From AG-12 sp035531535 (GTDB lineage Bacteria; Chloroflexota; Dormibacteria; Aeolococcales; Bog-877), in NCBI GenBank assembly GCA_035531535.1, contig DATKSV010000152.1:1-10625 (forward strand): a stretch of DNA of 10,625 bases. Direction: 5' to 3'. The first letter of the stretch is position 1, and each line of letters begins with the position of its first letter. The notes under the pieces were generated by a model that saw only the letters and a list, made by a program, of their open reading frames with translations, was not told where the DNA came from and did not search any database. Of this stretch, positions 1-7,200 are shown one piece after another. Made by a program: the position numbers and the translations under genes.

Positions 1-520
1 GGTGTGGACCCTGGCCCTCCGCCCTCCATTCGTGAGCCATCTAGAGCAAGCTCACTATCGTCACCGTCGTACCCCGAGGCGCGCTTCAGCGCGGCAGTAC
101 AGTCGACGACCCGGACGTCACCCGGCACGCCGGTTGCCCGCTCACTGCCGACGTTGGCGAGCCGAGGTCGAACGAGCGTCGAAGGCCGCGACGGCGCTGC
201 GCTCACCGGCCGCCGTGTCAGCCTCCTGTTTCGCCGACCGCCCGAGATTGGCGGCCATTGGGTGCCGATTGAAGTGGGTCGACAGGAATGGTCGCCCTCC
301 TCGCCGACGCCGTCCTACCGTCTGTCACAGGTACCGCTACGAAGTCAAGGAAACACGGTTCGCACCTTGCATCGTCCCTGCCCTGTGGGCCAGGGCTACT
401 GGGAGGGGATTTTTCTGGGACACAGGTACGGGGAGCGCAGGTCTGCTCTACTCGGAGCCGTGTGCCTCGCCTGCGGCAACCGACACCCCCTGGCCCCCGG
501 GCCTTCCTACACTTGCTTCC
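1..520. other. Left-edge stretch with no supportable gene
   Basis: Several overlapping frames are open on both strands here, as expected for G+C-rich DNA. Their translations are rich in Arg, Pro and Ser and show no domain, signal peptide or family motif I recognise. The frame of the next gene stays open back to base 2, but its upstream part looks like translated non-coding DNA. A weak 5-bp hairpin (GCCCT 380-384, AGGGC 392-396) is followed only distantly by five T (410-414), so I do not call it a terminator. A fragment of a decayed gene cannot be excluded. Confidence 0.5.
508..513 (+). promoter_or_regulatory. Candidate -10 element (TACACT) for leaderless transcription
   Basis: TACACT fits the actinobacterial TANNNT -10 consensus. 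It ends 7 nt before the ATG at 521, which would place the transcription start on or next to the start codon. No Shine-Dalgarno sequence is visible before this ATG, which agrees with a leaderless mRNA. No clear -35 element is seen. Confidence 0.4.
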
Positions 521-1336
521 ATGCCGATCGACTTCGACCCGCCAGCGTTCTGGCCAGACGGCGTGGTGCTGCTGGATGACGTTTCCCCGGCGTCCTGGTT
601 GGCGCCCCGGCTCCTGCCTTGGTTGGGGTCCGAGTTCGGCTCCAGAGTAGGCGCTGTGGTCCCGACCGGCTACCCGGCCTACGTCCGCATCCTTCATCCC
701 CTCGGAGAGGGCCCCAATCGTCCTCGCTGGAAGGCCCTCGCGGAGGCGAGCGGCCTGGTCTACCACCCCACACTCCAACTGGACGGCGTGCCTCGACCAC
801 CGTTGGCGCCGGACCAACCCTATAGTCCGACAATCGGCACAACTCCCGGTTGGGTTCGTCGGGCCCTGCTGAAGTGCCTTGAGGGCGAGACCCGCACCCC
901 GAGCTCCGTCTTCTACGGCATCTGGGAGGGCTGGGCAGAGTTCTCCCGTGAAGGCTCTGGAGGCTTCACCTTCGTTGACGACCCCCAGCCCGGTCGCCAC
1001 CGACGGCAGGTCTCCCTGGAGCCGGTCTACCAAATGGTCCAGGACCGTCCGAGATTCACGTTGCCGGGCCGCACCTACCTACTTGCCCACGGTGTGCTGG
1101 ACGACCTGCCACGCTTCCCCACCGCCCTTGCGCCCAGCCTCGTCTGGCCAGAGGATCACGCGTTCTGCTGCGCTACTGAGGTTGACTTCGACTCAACCCT
1201 TGTCGGCCTCAGCGAGGATGGTGCTCACCGCCTGCTCGACGACGAATCTCTGGAGGCTCTCCTCATCGGCGTCGAGGACAGGCTGGACATTCACGGCGAC
1301 ACTCTCAACCCCGCCATTGATCGGTGGCCCACCTGA
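521..1336 (+). CDS. Uncharacterised actinobacterial-type protein, 271 aa
   Basis: Soluble protein with no signal peptide or membrane segment. Its style matches a family of uncharacterised proteins I recall from actinobacterial genomes. Features are an early WLAPRLLPW-like segment (about 26-34), a VVPTGYPAYVRILHP block (46-60), a YHPTLQLDGV-like stretch (81-90), a YGIWEGW motif (132-138) and an ATEVDFDSTLVG block near the C-terminus (218-229). The acidic ATEVDFDST block and the aromatic IWEGW motif look like conserved functional positions, but I know of no assigned activity. ATG 521 is chosen because the family-like sequence begins there, the upstream translation is low-complexity, and a TANNNT element lies 7 nt upstream. 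It stands alone, followed by 370 non-coding bases. Recognition is from memory of the family pattern; no search was run. Confidence 0.8.
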   Translation: MPIDFDPPAFWPDGVVLLDDVSPASWLAPRLLPWLGSEFGSRVGAVVPTGYPAYVRILHPLGEGPNRPRWKALAEASGLVYHPTLQLDGVPRPPLAPDQPYSPTIGTTPGWVRRALLKCLEGETRTPSSVFYGIWEGWAEFSREGSGGFTFVDDPQPGRHRRQVSLEPVYQMVQDRPRFTLPGRTYLLAHGVLDDLPRFPTALAPSLVWPEDHAFCCATEVDFDSTLVGLSEDGAHRLLDDESLEALLIGVEDRLDIHGDTLNPAIDRWPT

Positions 1337-1707
1337 CCACGGGCTCGAATGGCCGACCGCCAGCCTATCTCTCCCATCTGAAAGGGGCAACTTCTCCCCA
1401 GGTCTGCGCGACCGGTGCAGCCACCCTCCGAGAAGTCGCCTGGTCGCTGCCCACGTCAGAGCTTGGGCCAGTCTGTTGCCGCTGCCGTGGGTGATGTGCC
1501 TGGGCAGTCGCGTGATCGGACCCCGCGCCCCTCGCGAGGCAGCGCCGCGGCGACCAGCTAGGACGCGGGCACTGGGAAACCGGCCCCTAAGAACCGGCGT
1601 GGACGGCTCGGCACCAGCTTGGATCCTCTTGCCGTCAGTGATGCCGTCAGGCTCGCAATGTTAGCTCCAAGACGCGAAGTCTGGGGGCCACTTTGATCTC
1701 AATCTGC
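1337..1707. other. Non-coding spacer between the orphan gene and tRNA-Cys
   Basis: No convincing gene lies here; the open frame crossing it is Arg/Pro/Ser-rich and overlaps the preceding gene out of frame. Small structures seen are a direct repeat GCCGTCAG (1631-1638 and 1643-1650, 12-nt period) and a short hairpin AGAC/GTCT around 1667-1685. The hairpin is downstream of the leftward tRNA and could help 3' processing or termination, but it is weak and has no T-tract. No repeat of the tRNA 3' end, and so no att site, was found. Confidence 0.45.
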
Positions 1708-1781
1708 TGGAGGCGACTCCGGGAATCGAACCCGGGATCGCGGTTTTGCAGACCGCTGCCTTACCACTTGGCTAAGTCGCC
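1708..1781 (-). tRNA. tRNA-Cys (anticodon GCA), CCA encoded
   Basis: On the minus strand the sequence folds as a complete cloverleaf. The 7-bp acceptor stem pairs GGCGACT with AGTCGCC (1775-1781 with 1712-1718). The D arm reads GCC...GGC. The anticodon stem is GCGGT/ACCGC with loop CTGCAAA, giving anticodon GCA at 1749-1747. A short GATC variable loop and the T arm CCGGG-TTCGATT-CCCGG follow. The discriminator is U (complement of A1711), the universal identity base of tRNA-Cys, and CCA is encoded (1710-1708). The length is 74 nt with CCA. It is transcribed leftward, divergent from the crotonase gene. Confidence 0.98.
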
Positions 1782-1794
1782 ACACCTCTGGAGC

Positions 1795-1800
1795 ATTTTA
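1795..1800 (-). promoter_or_regulatory. -10 element (TAAAAT) of the tRNA-Cys promoter
   Basis: On the minus strand TAAAAT lies 13 nt before the mature tRNA 5' end (1781). That allows a start about 7 nt further on and a short 5' leader for RNase P removal. It is a near-consensus -10 in an otherwise G+C-rich stretch. No good -35 element at 16-18 nt spacing is visible. Confidence 0.5.
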
Positions 1801-1890
1801 CGCGACACCTGGGTCAGCGCCCACGGCACACCCGGCCAAGCTCAAAATGAACGCGTGCCAGATTCTCCGCGGGCCAGTGGTTCCCAGCCG

Positions 1891-2688
1891 GTGCCCCAAC
1901 CCGAAGGCGAGGTGGTGGCCGTAGTCAGGACCGGTGCCGTGACCACCCTGGTGCTGAACCGCCCGATGCGCCTCAACGCCATCGACCAAAACATGGCACT
2001 GGCACTGGTACGAGAGATCGAAGCCGTGGCGGCCGATCGGGATTGCCGCTGCCTTCTGATCACCGGCGCCGGGCGCGCCTTCTGCGCAGGACAGTCGCTG
2101 GGAGGTACGGGGGAAGCCAGCACGCTTCCCACCGACATCACCGGGCTGATCCAGGAGCGCTATGTCCCGGTGGTCCTCGGACTGGCCGCCCTGGAGATCC
2201 CGGTCGTGGCGGCGGTCAACGGGCTGGCGGTGGGCGCCGGGTTCTCGCTGGCTCTGGCCGCGGACATCAGGATCGCCTCGGAGGAGAGCTGGTTCAGCTG
2301 TGCGTTTGCCCAACTCGGCCTGGTGCCGGACTCCGGAGCCAGCTACTTCCTACCTCGCTTGCTAGGCCCCGGCAGGGCTCTGCACTACGCGCTGACAGGC
2401 GACAGGATCACCGCTCAGATGGCGCTGGAGCTCGGACTGGTGACGACCGTGCTCCCCCCGAGGTCATTCGCCGCCGAGTCGGTGGCAATCGCCCAACGAC
2501 TCGCCGCCGGCGCCACCCGCGCCCTGGGGCTGACCAAGCTCGCGCTCCGCCACGCGCTGGATGCCAGCTTGGCAGAGCAGCTCCAGATGGAGGCACATTT
2601 GCAGCAGATCGCCTCGGAGACCGCCGACTTCAGTGAGGGCCTCCTAGCCTTCCGGGAGAAGCGGCCACCGCACTTCCAGGGAAGATGA
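1891..2688 (+). CDS. Enoyl-CoA hydratase/isomerase (crotonase) family protein, PaaG-like
   Basis: A 265-aa crotonase-fold protein, a normal family length. Landmarks from GTG 1891 are an LNRPMRLNAI block (22-31), the CoA/oxyanion motif FCAGQSL (64-70), the second oxyanion segment AVNGLAVGAGFSLALAADI (108-126), a GLVPDSGASYFLPRL block (143-157) and the C-terminal DFSEGLLAFREKRPP segment (247-260). The last two are typical of PaaG-type isomerases, which act on ring-epoxide or enoyl-CoA thioesters in phenylacetate catabolism. The two Glu residues of classical hydratases appear to be replaced (Ser119 and Phe139), while Asp147 sits where PaaG has its acidic residue. Isomerase or another non-hydratase activity is therefore favoured. 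No other paa gene is nearby, so the substrate is open. The start is uncertain: GTG 1855, 1891 or 1915 are possible, and 1915 has a weak GAAGG 7 nt upstream. I chose 1891 for its family-like N-terminus. The frame is open upstream only because it runs through the tRNA complement. Confidence 0.88.
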   Translation: MPQPEGEVVAVVRTGAVTTLVLNRPMRLNAIDQNMALALVREIEAVAADRDCRCLLITGAGRAFCAGQSLGGTGEASTLPTDITGLIQERYVPVVLGLAALEIPVVAAVNGLAVGAGFSLALAADIRIASEESWFSCAFAQLGLVPDSGASYFLPRLLGPGRALHYALTGDRITAQMALELGLVTTVLPPRSFAAESVAIAQRLAAGATRALGLTKLALRHALDASLAEQLQMEAHLQQIASETADFSEGLLAFREKRPPHFQGR

Positions 2689-2708
2689 CCACCACGATGG
2701 CGCCCGCC

Positions 2709-2738
2709 TGGCTAGGCCTTGGGGGCAGGGCCTAGCCA
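2709..2738. terminator. Perfect 10-bp inverted repeat between convergent genes
   Basis: TGGCTAGGCC (2709-2718) and GGCCTAGCCA (2729-2738) are exact reverse complements around a 10-nt G-rich loop. The hairpin sits between the convergent crotonase and AsnC genes and works for both strands. It overlaps the AsnC stop codon (2712-2714) and its last codons. There is no T-tract, which is common for putative terminators in high-G+C bacteria. Role as a bidirectional terminator or 3'-end stabiliser is inferred. Confidence 0.6.
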
Positions 2739-3215
2739 CACTTCACGCTCGAACTCCGTCTTGAGGACAACAGTGGTCCTGGTCTGGCGCACCCCGGGGA
2801 GTTCCCGGATCCAATCGACCAGTTCCAGCAGCGCCTCTGGATCACGGGCGCGCACCTTGAGAAAGAACGACAGGTCGCCAGCGATGTCGTGGCACTCGTC
2901 AATCTCCGGGCGCTGACTCAACCTCCCGGCCAGACTGCTCCCGGTCACGTCAGCCTCGACGCCAACAAACGCGGTTACCGGCCTTCCCACCGACCGCGGG
3001 TTAAGCCTGAGCGTCCAGCCCTCGATGACCCCGTCTCGCTGCAGGCGACGCAGGCGCTCGTGCACCGAAGATGCCGCCAGGCCGGCGGACTTGCCCACAT
3101 CCGCCAGCGTGGTCCGGGCGTTCGCCTGCAGGCTGCGGAGGATCTTCGAATCCGCTTCGTCGAGGTATTCGCTGGCGGCCACGCTTCCGAACTTCATTCG
3201 GTCGGTTTGCGGCAT
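2712..3215 (-). CDS. AsnC/Lrp family transcriptional regulator
   Basis: 167 aa, standard for the family. Residues 17-64 form the winged helix-turn-helix (LDEADSKILRSLQANARTTL, then a recognition-helix region around 46-60 with SSVHERLRRLQ and DGVIEGW). Residues about 78-160 form the RAM effector-binding/oligomerisation domain, with PVTAFVGVEADV, an HDIAGDLSFFLKVRA strand (109-123) and TTVVLKTEF near the end. Family members are octamer- or dimer-forming regulators that bind amino acids or related metabolites and usually control a neighbouring transporter or enzyme. The start is fixed by a clean AAGGAG 6 nt upstream of ATG 3215. The gene is divergent from an EamA exporter whose start is only 15-27 nt away, so this exporter is the obvious target. 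It is probably autoregulated through the palindrome at 3271-3287. Confidence 0.95.
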   Translation of the reverse strand: MPQTDRMKFGSVAASEYLDEADSKILRSLQANARTTLADVGKSAGLAASSVHERLRRLQRDGVIEGWTLRLNPRSVGRPVTAFVGVEADVTGSSLAGRLSQRPEIDECHDIAGDLSFFLKVRARDPEALLELVDWIRELPGVRQTRTTVVLKTEFEREVWLGPAPKA

Positions 3216-3221
3216 TTTGCT

Positions 3222-3227
3222 CTCCTT
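3222..3227 (-). promoter_or_regulatory. Ribosome binding site of the AsnC gene
   Basis: AAGGAG on the minus strand with a 6-nt spacer to ATG 3215. It is the strongest Shine-Dalgarno sequence near this gene and decides the start, ruling out the 5' extension of the open frame over the transporter. Confidence 0.8.
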
Positions 3228-3242
3228 GTCATGCTCAGACCC

Positions 3243-4247
3243 ATGGAACAGCACAGGATCTGGCTTAAGACCTTCGCAAGCCGAAGGATAGCCGATAGAA
3301 GTGTCAGCCGGGTACAGCTGGCGGGAGGCGCACTTTTCGTCGTGGTCGCGCTCTGGGGCGCGAGCTTCGTGGTGGTGCGCTCGGCAGTGTCCGCCTACCC
3401 CGTGATCGGCTTCCTCTTCCTGCGCTTCGTGCTGGGTGGAGGTGCGCTGATGGCAGTTGCCTACGCCCGGCGGTCCACCCGCCCGGCTTGGACCAAGGTC
3501 CCCAAACTGCCCCTGGCGACGGTGGGGCTGGCGCTGGCCGTTGGCTATGTCACCCAGACCCTCGGTCTGGCCCTTGGCGCCTCGGTTGGAGTGGCGGCCA
3601 CTCTGACCAGCCTGGTGGTCGTGCTGGCTCCGGCATGGGAGTGGGCAATGACCGGCCAGGCGCCTGACCGCAAGGTCGCGCTCAGCGCCGTTCTCGCCAT
3701 TGGCGGAACCCTGCTGGTCTGCCAGGCCGCAGCCCCCGCCACCAGTGTGGCCCATCCCGCCCCGACCCTCGGGATTGCTCTGGAGGTGGTCTCAGCAGCG
3801 GCCTTCGCACTTCAGGTGGTGTTGGTGGGACGTCTCGGGAAGTCGCTCTCCGCAACCGCGCTGGGTGGCGCCCAATTGCTGCTGGTCGCAGTCCTGATCG
3901 CCCCACTGCTGCCACTGACCGGCGGGATCCCGGCCCTCGGAGGAGCCGAGCTCGCCGCCGTGGTCTTCTCTGCCCTGGGGGCATCGGCCTTCGGGTTCGC
4001 GGTGCAGGCAGCCGCCCAAAAGCACCTCGCAACTGGGACGGCCGCAGTGATCATGGCCACCGAGCCCGCGTTCGCGCTGGCCGCCGCGTTCATGGCCGGA
4101 GAGCAGGCCATTGGCGCCCTGGCGGTGGTCGGGCTGGGACTGCTGCTGCTCGGGGTCCTGGCCCAGAGTGACGGGCGCTGGGGTGGGCGCGTCCGAGGGC
4201 TGGCTCTGGTGATGGCGGGGGGGCGACTCCGCCGCCAGGAGGCCTAG
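3243..4247 (+). CDS. EamA/DMT-superfamily transporter, probable amino-acid or metabolite exporter
   Basis: 334 aa with about ten hydrophobic helices in two five-helix halves, as in the drug/metabolite transporter superfamily. Segments lie near residues 27-46, 52-74, 88-112, 114-134, 146-160, 175-197, 205-227, 236-258, 265-286 and 290-308. The first helix carries the typical ALWGASF motif (36-42), and helix 9 carries the EamA-type EPAFALAAAFMAGE signature (274-287). Homologues export amino acids, polyamines or other small metabolites by proton exchange across the inner membrane. Pairing with a divergent AsnC/Lrp regulator supports amino-acid efflux, but the substrate cannot be read from sequence. 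The start is uncertain: ATG 3231 and ATG 3243 are both in frame, neither has a Shine-Dalgarno sequence, and both leave almost no intergenic space. The earlier open frame (from 2889) only runs antisense through the regulator. The C-terminal tail is short and basic (RLRRQEA). Confidence 0.92.
   Translation: MEQHRIWLKTFASRRIADRSVSRVQLAGGALFVVVALWGASFVVVRSAVSAYPVIGFLFLRFVLGGGALMAVAYARRSTRPAWTKVPKLPLATVGLALAVGYVTQTLGLALGASVGVAATLTSLVVVLAPAWEWAMTGQAPDRKVALSAVLAIGGTLLVCQAAAPATSVAHPAPTLGIALEVVSAAAFALQVVLVGRLGKSLSATALGGAQLLLVAVLIAPLLPLTGGIPALGGAELAAVVFSALGASAFGFAVQAAAQKHLATGTAAVIMATEPAFALAAAFMAGEQAIGALAVVGLGLLLLGVLAQSDGRWGGRVRGLALVMAGGRLRRQEA
3271..3287. promoter_or_regulatory. Candidate AsnC operator: CCTTCG-N5-CGAAGG palindrome
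   Basis: CCTTCG (3271-3276) and CGAAGG (3282-3287) are perfect inverted arms around CAAGC, 17 nt in all. Lrp/AsnC proteins typically bind imperfect palindromes of about 15 bp. On the minus strand the right arm overlaps a possible -10 (TATCCT, 3290-3285) of the regulator gene, so binding would block its own promoter. The site lies inside the first codons of the transporter if that starts at 3231 or 3243. The operator role is inferred. Confidence 0.4.
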
Positions 4248-4285
4248 ATCGACTGCGCTTCTCTGCCTGAGTTTCCCTCCTCTGC

Positions 4286-7200
4286 CTACCTGACCGAGAC
4301 AGCGGTGATCGCCTGCACCTGGGGCGCGGTGTAGGGCCCGTCACTGGCCCACGCCAGAATGTAGTAGGTGCCCGGCACGAGACCAACTGGGGACCAGGTC
4401 CAGGCACTCCCTATCCAGGCGGCTTCCAAGGTCCAAGGACCGGCGGAGGAGGAGCTGACAAAGTAGGAGTACTCGGGGCTGGTCCCGCCAGGGCAGGTGG
4501 CCGAAGCGACCACGGCGACCTCAGACCCGGGAGCGGCCGAAGTCGGGGAAGCTGAAACCGAGACCGCCGAACAGGCGCCTGGCCCACCCAGCTCGAAGCT
4601 GGTCGCCGACTGAACCTGGGGAACCGTGTAGGGGCCGTCACTGGCCCAGGCCAGGACGAAGTAGAGGCCCGCTGGCAGGCTGCTGGTGGGGAGCTGCCAA
4701 CTGGCCCCGACCCAGGCCGCCCTGAGCGTCCAGGGACCCGACCCGGACGGCCCTATGAAGTAGGTGTACGCCGTGGCCGCACCGGCCGGGCAGGTGGCCG
4801 ACGCTCGTACCCCAACTGGCTCCCCCGCAGCTGGGTTGCTGGGGCTGGCCGTAACCGAGACCGAGCTGCAGGCGGCCTCTCCCGTGACCTGAACGCTGGC
4901 GGCAAACTGGGCCTGGGGCACGCTGTAGGGTCCGTCGCTGACCCACACCAACACCTGGTAGGCGCCGGTGGCCAGGCCGGCGGTGGACCAGGTCCAACTG
5001 GGTCCGATCCAGGCCGCTCGCAGGGTCCAGGCGCCCCCGTTTCCGGCCCTCGTGAAGTAGGAGTACTCGGGGTGCGAGCCGGCCGGGCAGGTCGACGATG
5101 CGGTCGCGGTGAGCGACGACCCACCGGCCACTTCCGGCGGCGCGCTCACATGGACCGCGGTGCAGGCTGAGCCCGAGCTGAGCTGCACTGAAGCCGCCTG
5201 TTGCACCTGGGGTACGGTGAAGGGGCCGGCGCTCGCCCACACCAGCACCTGGTAAGGCCCGGCGGGCAGCCCCGCCGTGGACCACGTCCAGCTGGGCCCG
5301 ATCCAGGCCGCGTGCAGGGTCCAGCCGCCGCCGGTTCCAGCCCTCGTGAAGTATGAGTACCGGGGGTCCGCTCCGCTGCCGCAGGTGGCGCTGGTGGTGA
5401 CGGTCAGGGCAGATCCGCTGGAGGCGGAGCCGGGAAGGCTGACCGCGATCGCGGTGCAGGAGCTGGAGGTGCTCGCCGCCTGCGCGCCCACCGTGATGGT
5501 CGCGATCGCCTGGGACTGAGGCACGGTATACGGCCCGTCGCTGGCCCACGCCAGCACCTGGTAGGAACCCGCCCCCAAGCCCGCGGTTGGCCAGGTCCAG
5601 CTGGCTCCGGTCCAGGCGGCCCGCAGGCTCCAGGCCCCGCTCGACCCGGCGCGGGTGAAGTAGCTGTACTCAGCCAGCGACCCGGGAGGACAACTGGCGG
5701 ACCCGTCGACCGTCACGTTGGTTCCCGCGGCCACGGCCGACGGGTTGGCGGTGACCGCCACCACGGCGCAATCGGGAGGTGACTGCAGCGTCAGCTCGGC
5801 GACGGCCTGAACCTGGACCGTGGGTAGCACCCCGCTCAGCTGGGTAGGCCCATCGGAGGCCCAGACCAGGACGTAATAGTCCCCGGGGCTGAGCCCCGTG
5901 GTGCTCCAGCTCCAGGGTGAGGTCGTCCACCCCTGCCTCAGAGCCCAGGGCCCGGTGGGACTGGTGCCCGTGAAATATGCGTAGCTGGCGACGGCGCCAC
6001 TGGGACAGGTGGCTTGCGGCGTCACCTGGTCCACCGCCCCGGGATTCGCCTGGACCTCACCGAGGTTGACCGATAGTGCGGCGCAGGGGGGCGGCGTGTA
6101 GAGGAACTGGTTGGCCGGCCCGGTGGAGCTCGACCCCAGCGAGGTCTCCACGACCACCGCCACGGTGCCAGCCAGGTTGGCAGGCGCAATCGCGGAGATG
6201 GTGCCGGAGGACTGCACCGTGAACGACTGGGCGGGCAGCTGCCCGAAGTAGACCTGCGCCACAGATTGGAAATTCGAGCCCGACACCGTGACACTGGTGC
6301 CGCCAGTGCTGGGGCCGTAAAGAGGCGCCAACCCGGTCACCTCGGGCGGCTGGCCCTGGACCTGGAAGTCGCCGTAGGGGGCGATCTGGGTCAGGGCTGG
6401 AATCGGCGGGCTCTGATTGGTCTGGCCCTGCAACGTGGACCACGCCTGGGTGGCGGTAAGCGTCCCACCAACCGCCTCCACCATCACCCCGGTGAAGCTG
6501 ATACCCGCCCCGCCCACCGAGTTGGGGAAAGAGGCGCTGAGAGCGCTCCACTCCGCAGCCATCGAGCTGTAGTAGATCTCGGGCACGGCACAGGTGCCCG
6601 GGGTCCCCTGGGACACGGCAAAGACGTTGGCGGCAGTCCAGCCGTCCTGGGAGCCGGTCCCGCCGACGATGTTGTCGCCGTAGTCGGCCAGGAAGCCAGG
6701 CTGCGAGAGTGAGCACGGCTGGGCGGAAGTGAAACCGGCCGCCTGAGAGTAGTACCGCGCCCAGGCGTCGGAGTCGGCACTGTCCCACCAGCCGGAGCTG
6801 GCCTGTTCCATGTCGCTGGCACCCCAGCGCACGATCGGGGCATTTCCGGGGATGCTGTATGAGCCGCTGACCAACTGGTACCAGCCGTGTGCAGATTGCT
6901 GCAAGCTGACCGGCTCGTAGGACGGGCCGGGATCGATCCCGTTCTCGCTATTGCTGGTTCCGATCCCGAGGGTGATGGCCGGGGTCCCGGCACCATGGTC
7001 CGACTCGTAGCCAGCGATCCACTGCTGCACCAGCTGCTGAAGGGTGGAGTCGGGCGTGCAGGTTGACCCCTCAAAGAGCTGGGTGCCGTACTGGACCGGG
7101 CTGGTCAGGGTCGAGCACGCGGCACCGAAGTCGAGCACCACCAGCCCGGACGCATTGGGCGTGGCGGTGGCCTGCCCCTGCTGGTAGAGGGGGCAGCCCC

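Noticed and set aside
2..520. N-terminal extension of the first gene to the left edge
   Set aside because: The translation is Arg/Pro/Ala-rich without family features. Family-like sequence and a TANNNT element point to ATG 521.
218..1033. 271-codon minus-strand frame opposite the first gene
   Set aside because: No domain or start signal is seen, and composition is as expected for a shadow of a G+C-rich gene.
879..1664. 261-codon plus-strand frame overlapping the first gene and the spacer
   Set aside because: Low-complexity Ser/Arg/Pro translation, out of frame with a better-supported gene.
1708..1781. tRNA-Cys as an integration site of a mobile element
   Set aside because: No repeat of the tRNA 3' end, integrase or element gene was found in the window.
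1693..1854. Coding sequence upstream of the crotonase start
   Set aside because: It overlaps tRNA-Cys on the opposite strand and gives a classic tRNA-translation artefact.
2889..3230. Long N-terminal extension of the EamA transporter
   Set aside because: It runs antisense through the AsnC gene, and DMT proteins start just before the first helix.
3216..3755. N-terminal extension of the AsnC regulator
   Set aside because: It runs antisense through the transporter, and an AAGGAG site fixes the start at 3215.
4261..4287. CTCTGCCT direct repeat between the transporter and secreted-protein stops
   Set aside because: Two 8-nt copies 19 nt apart in C/T-rich DNA are likely chance; no hairpin or other structure supports a role.
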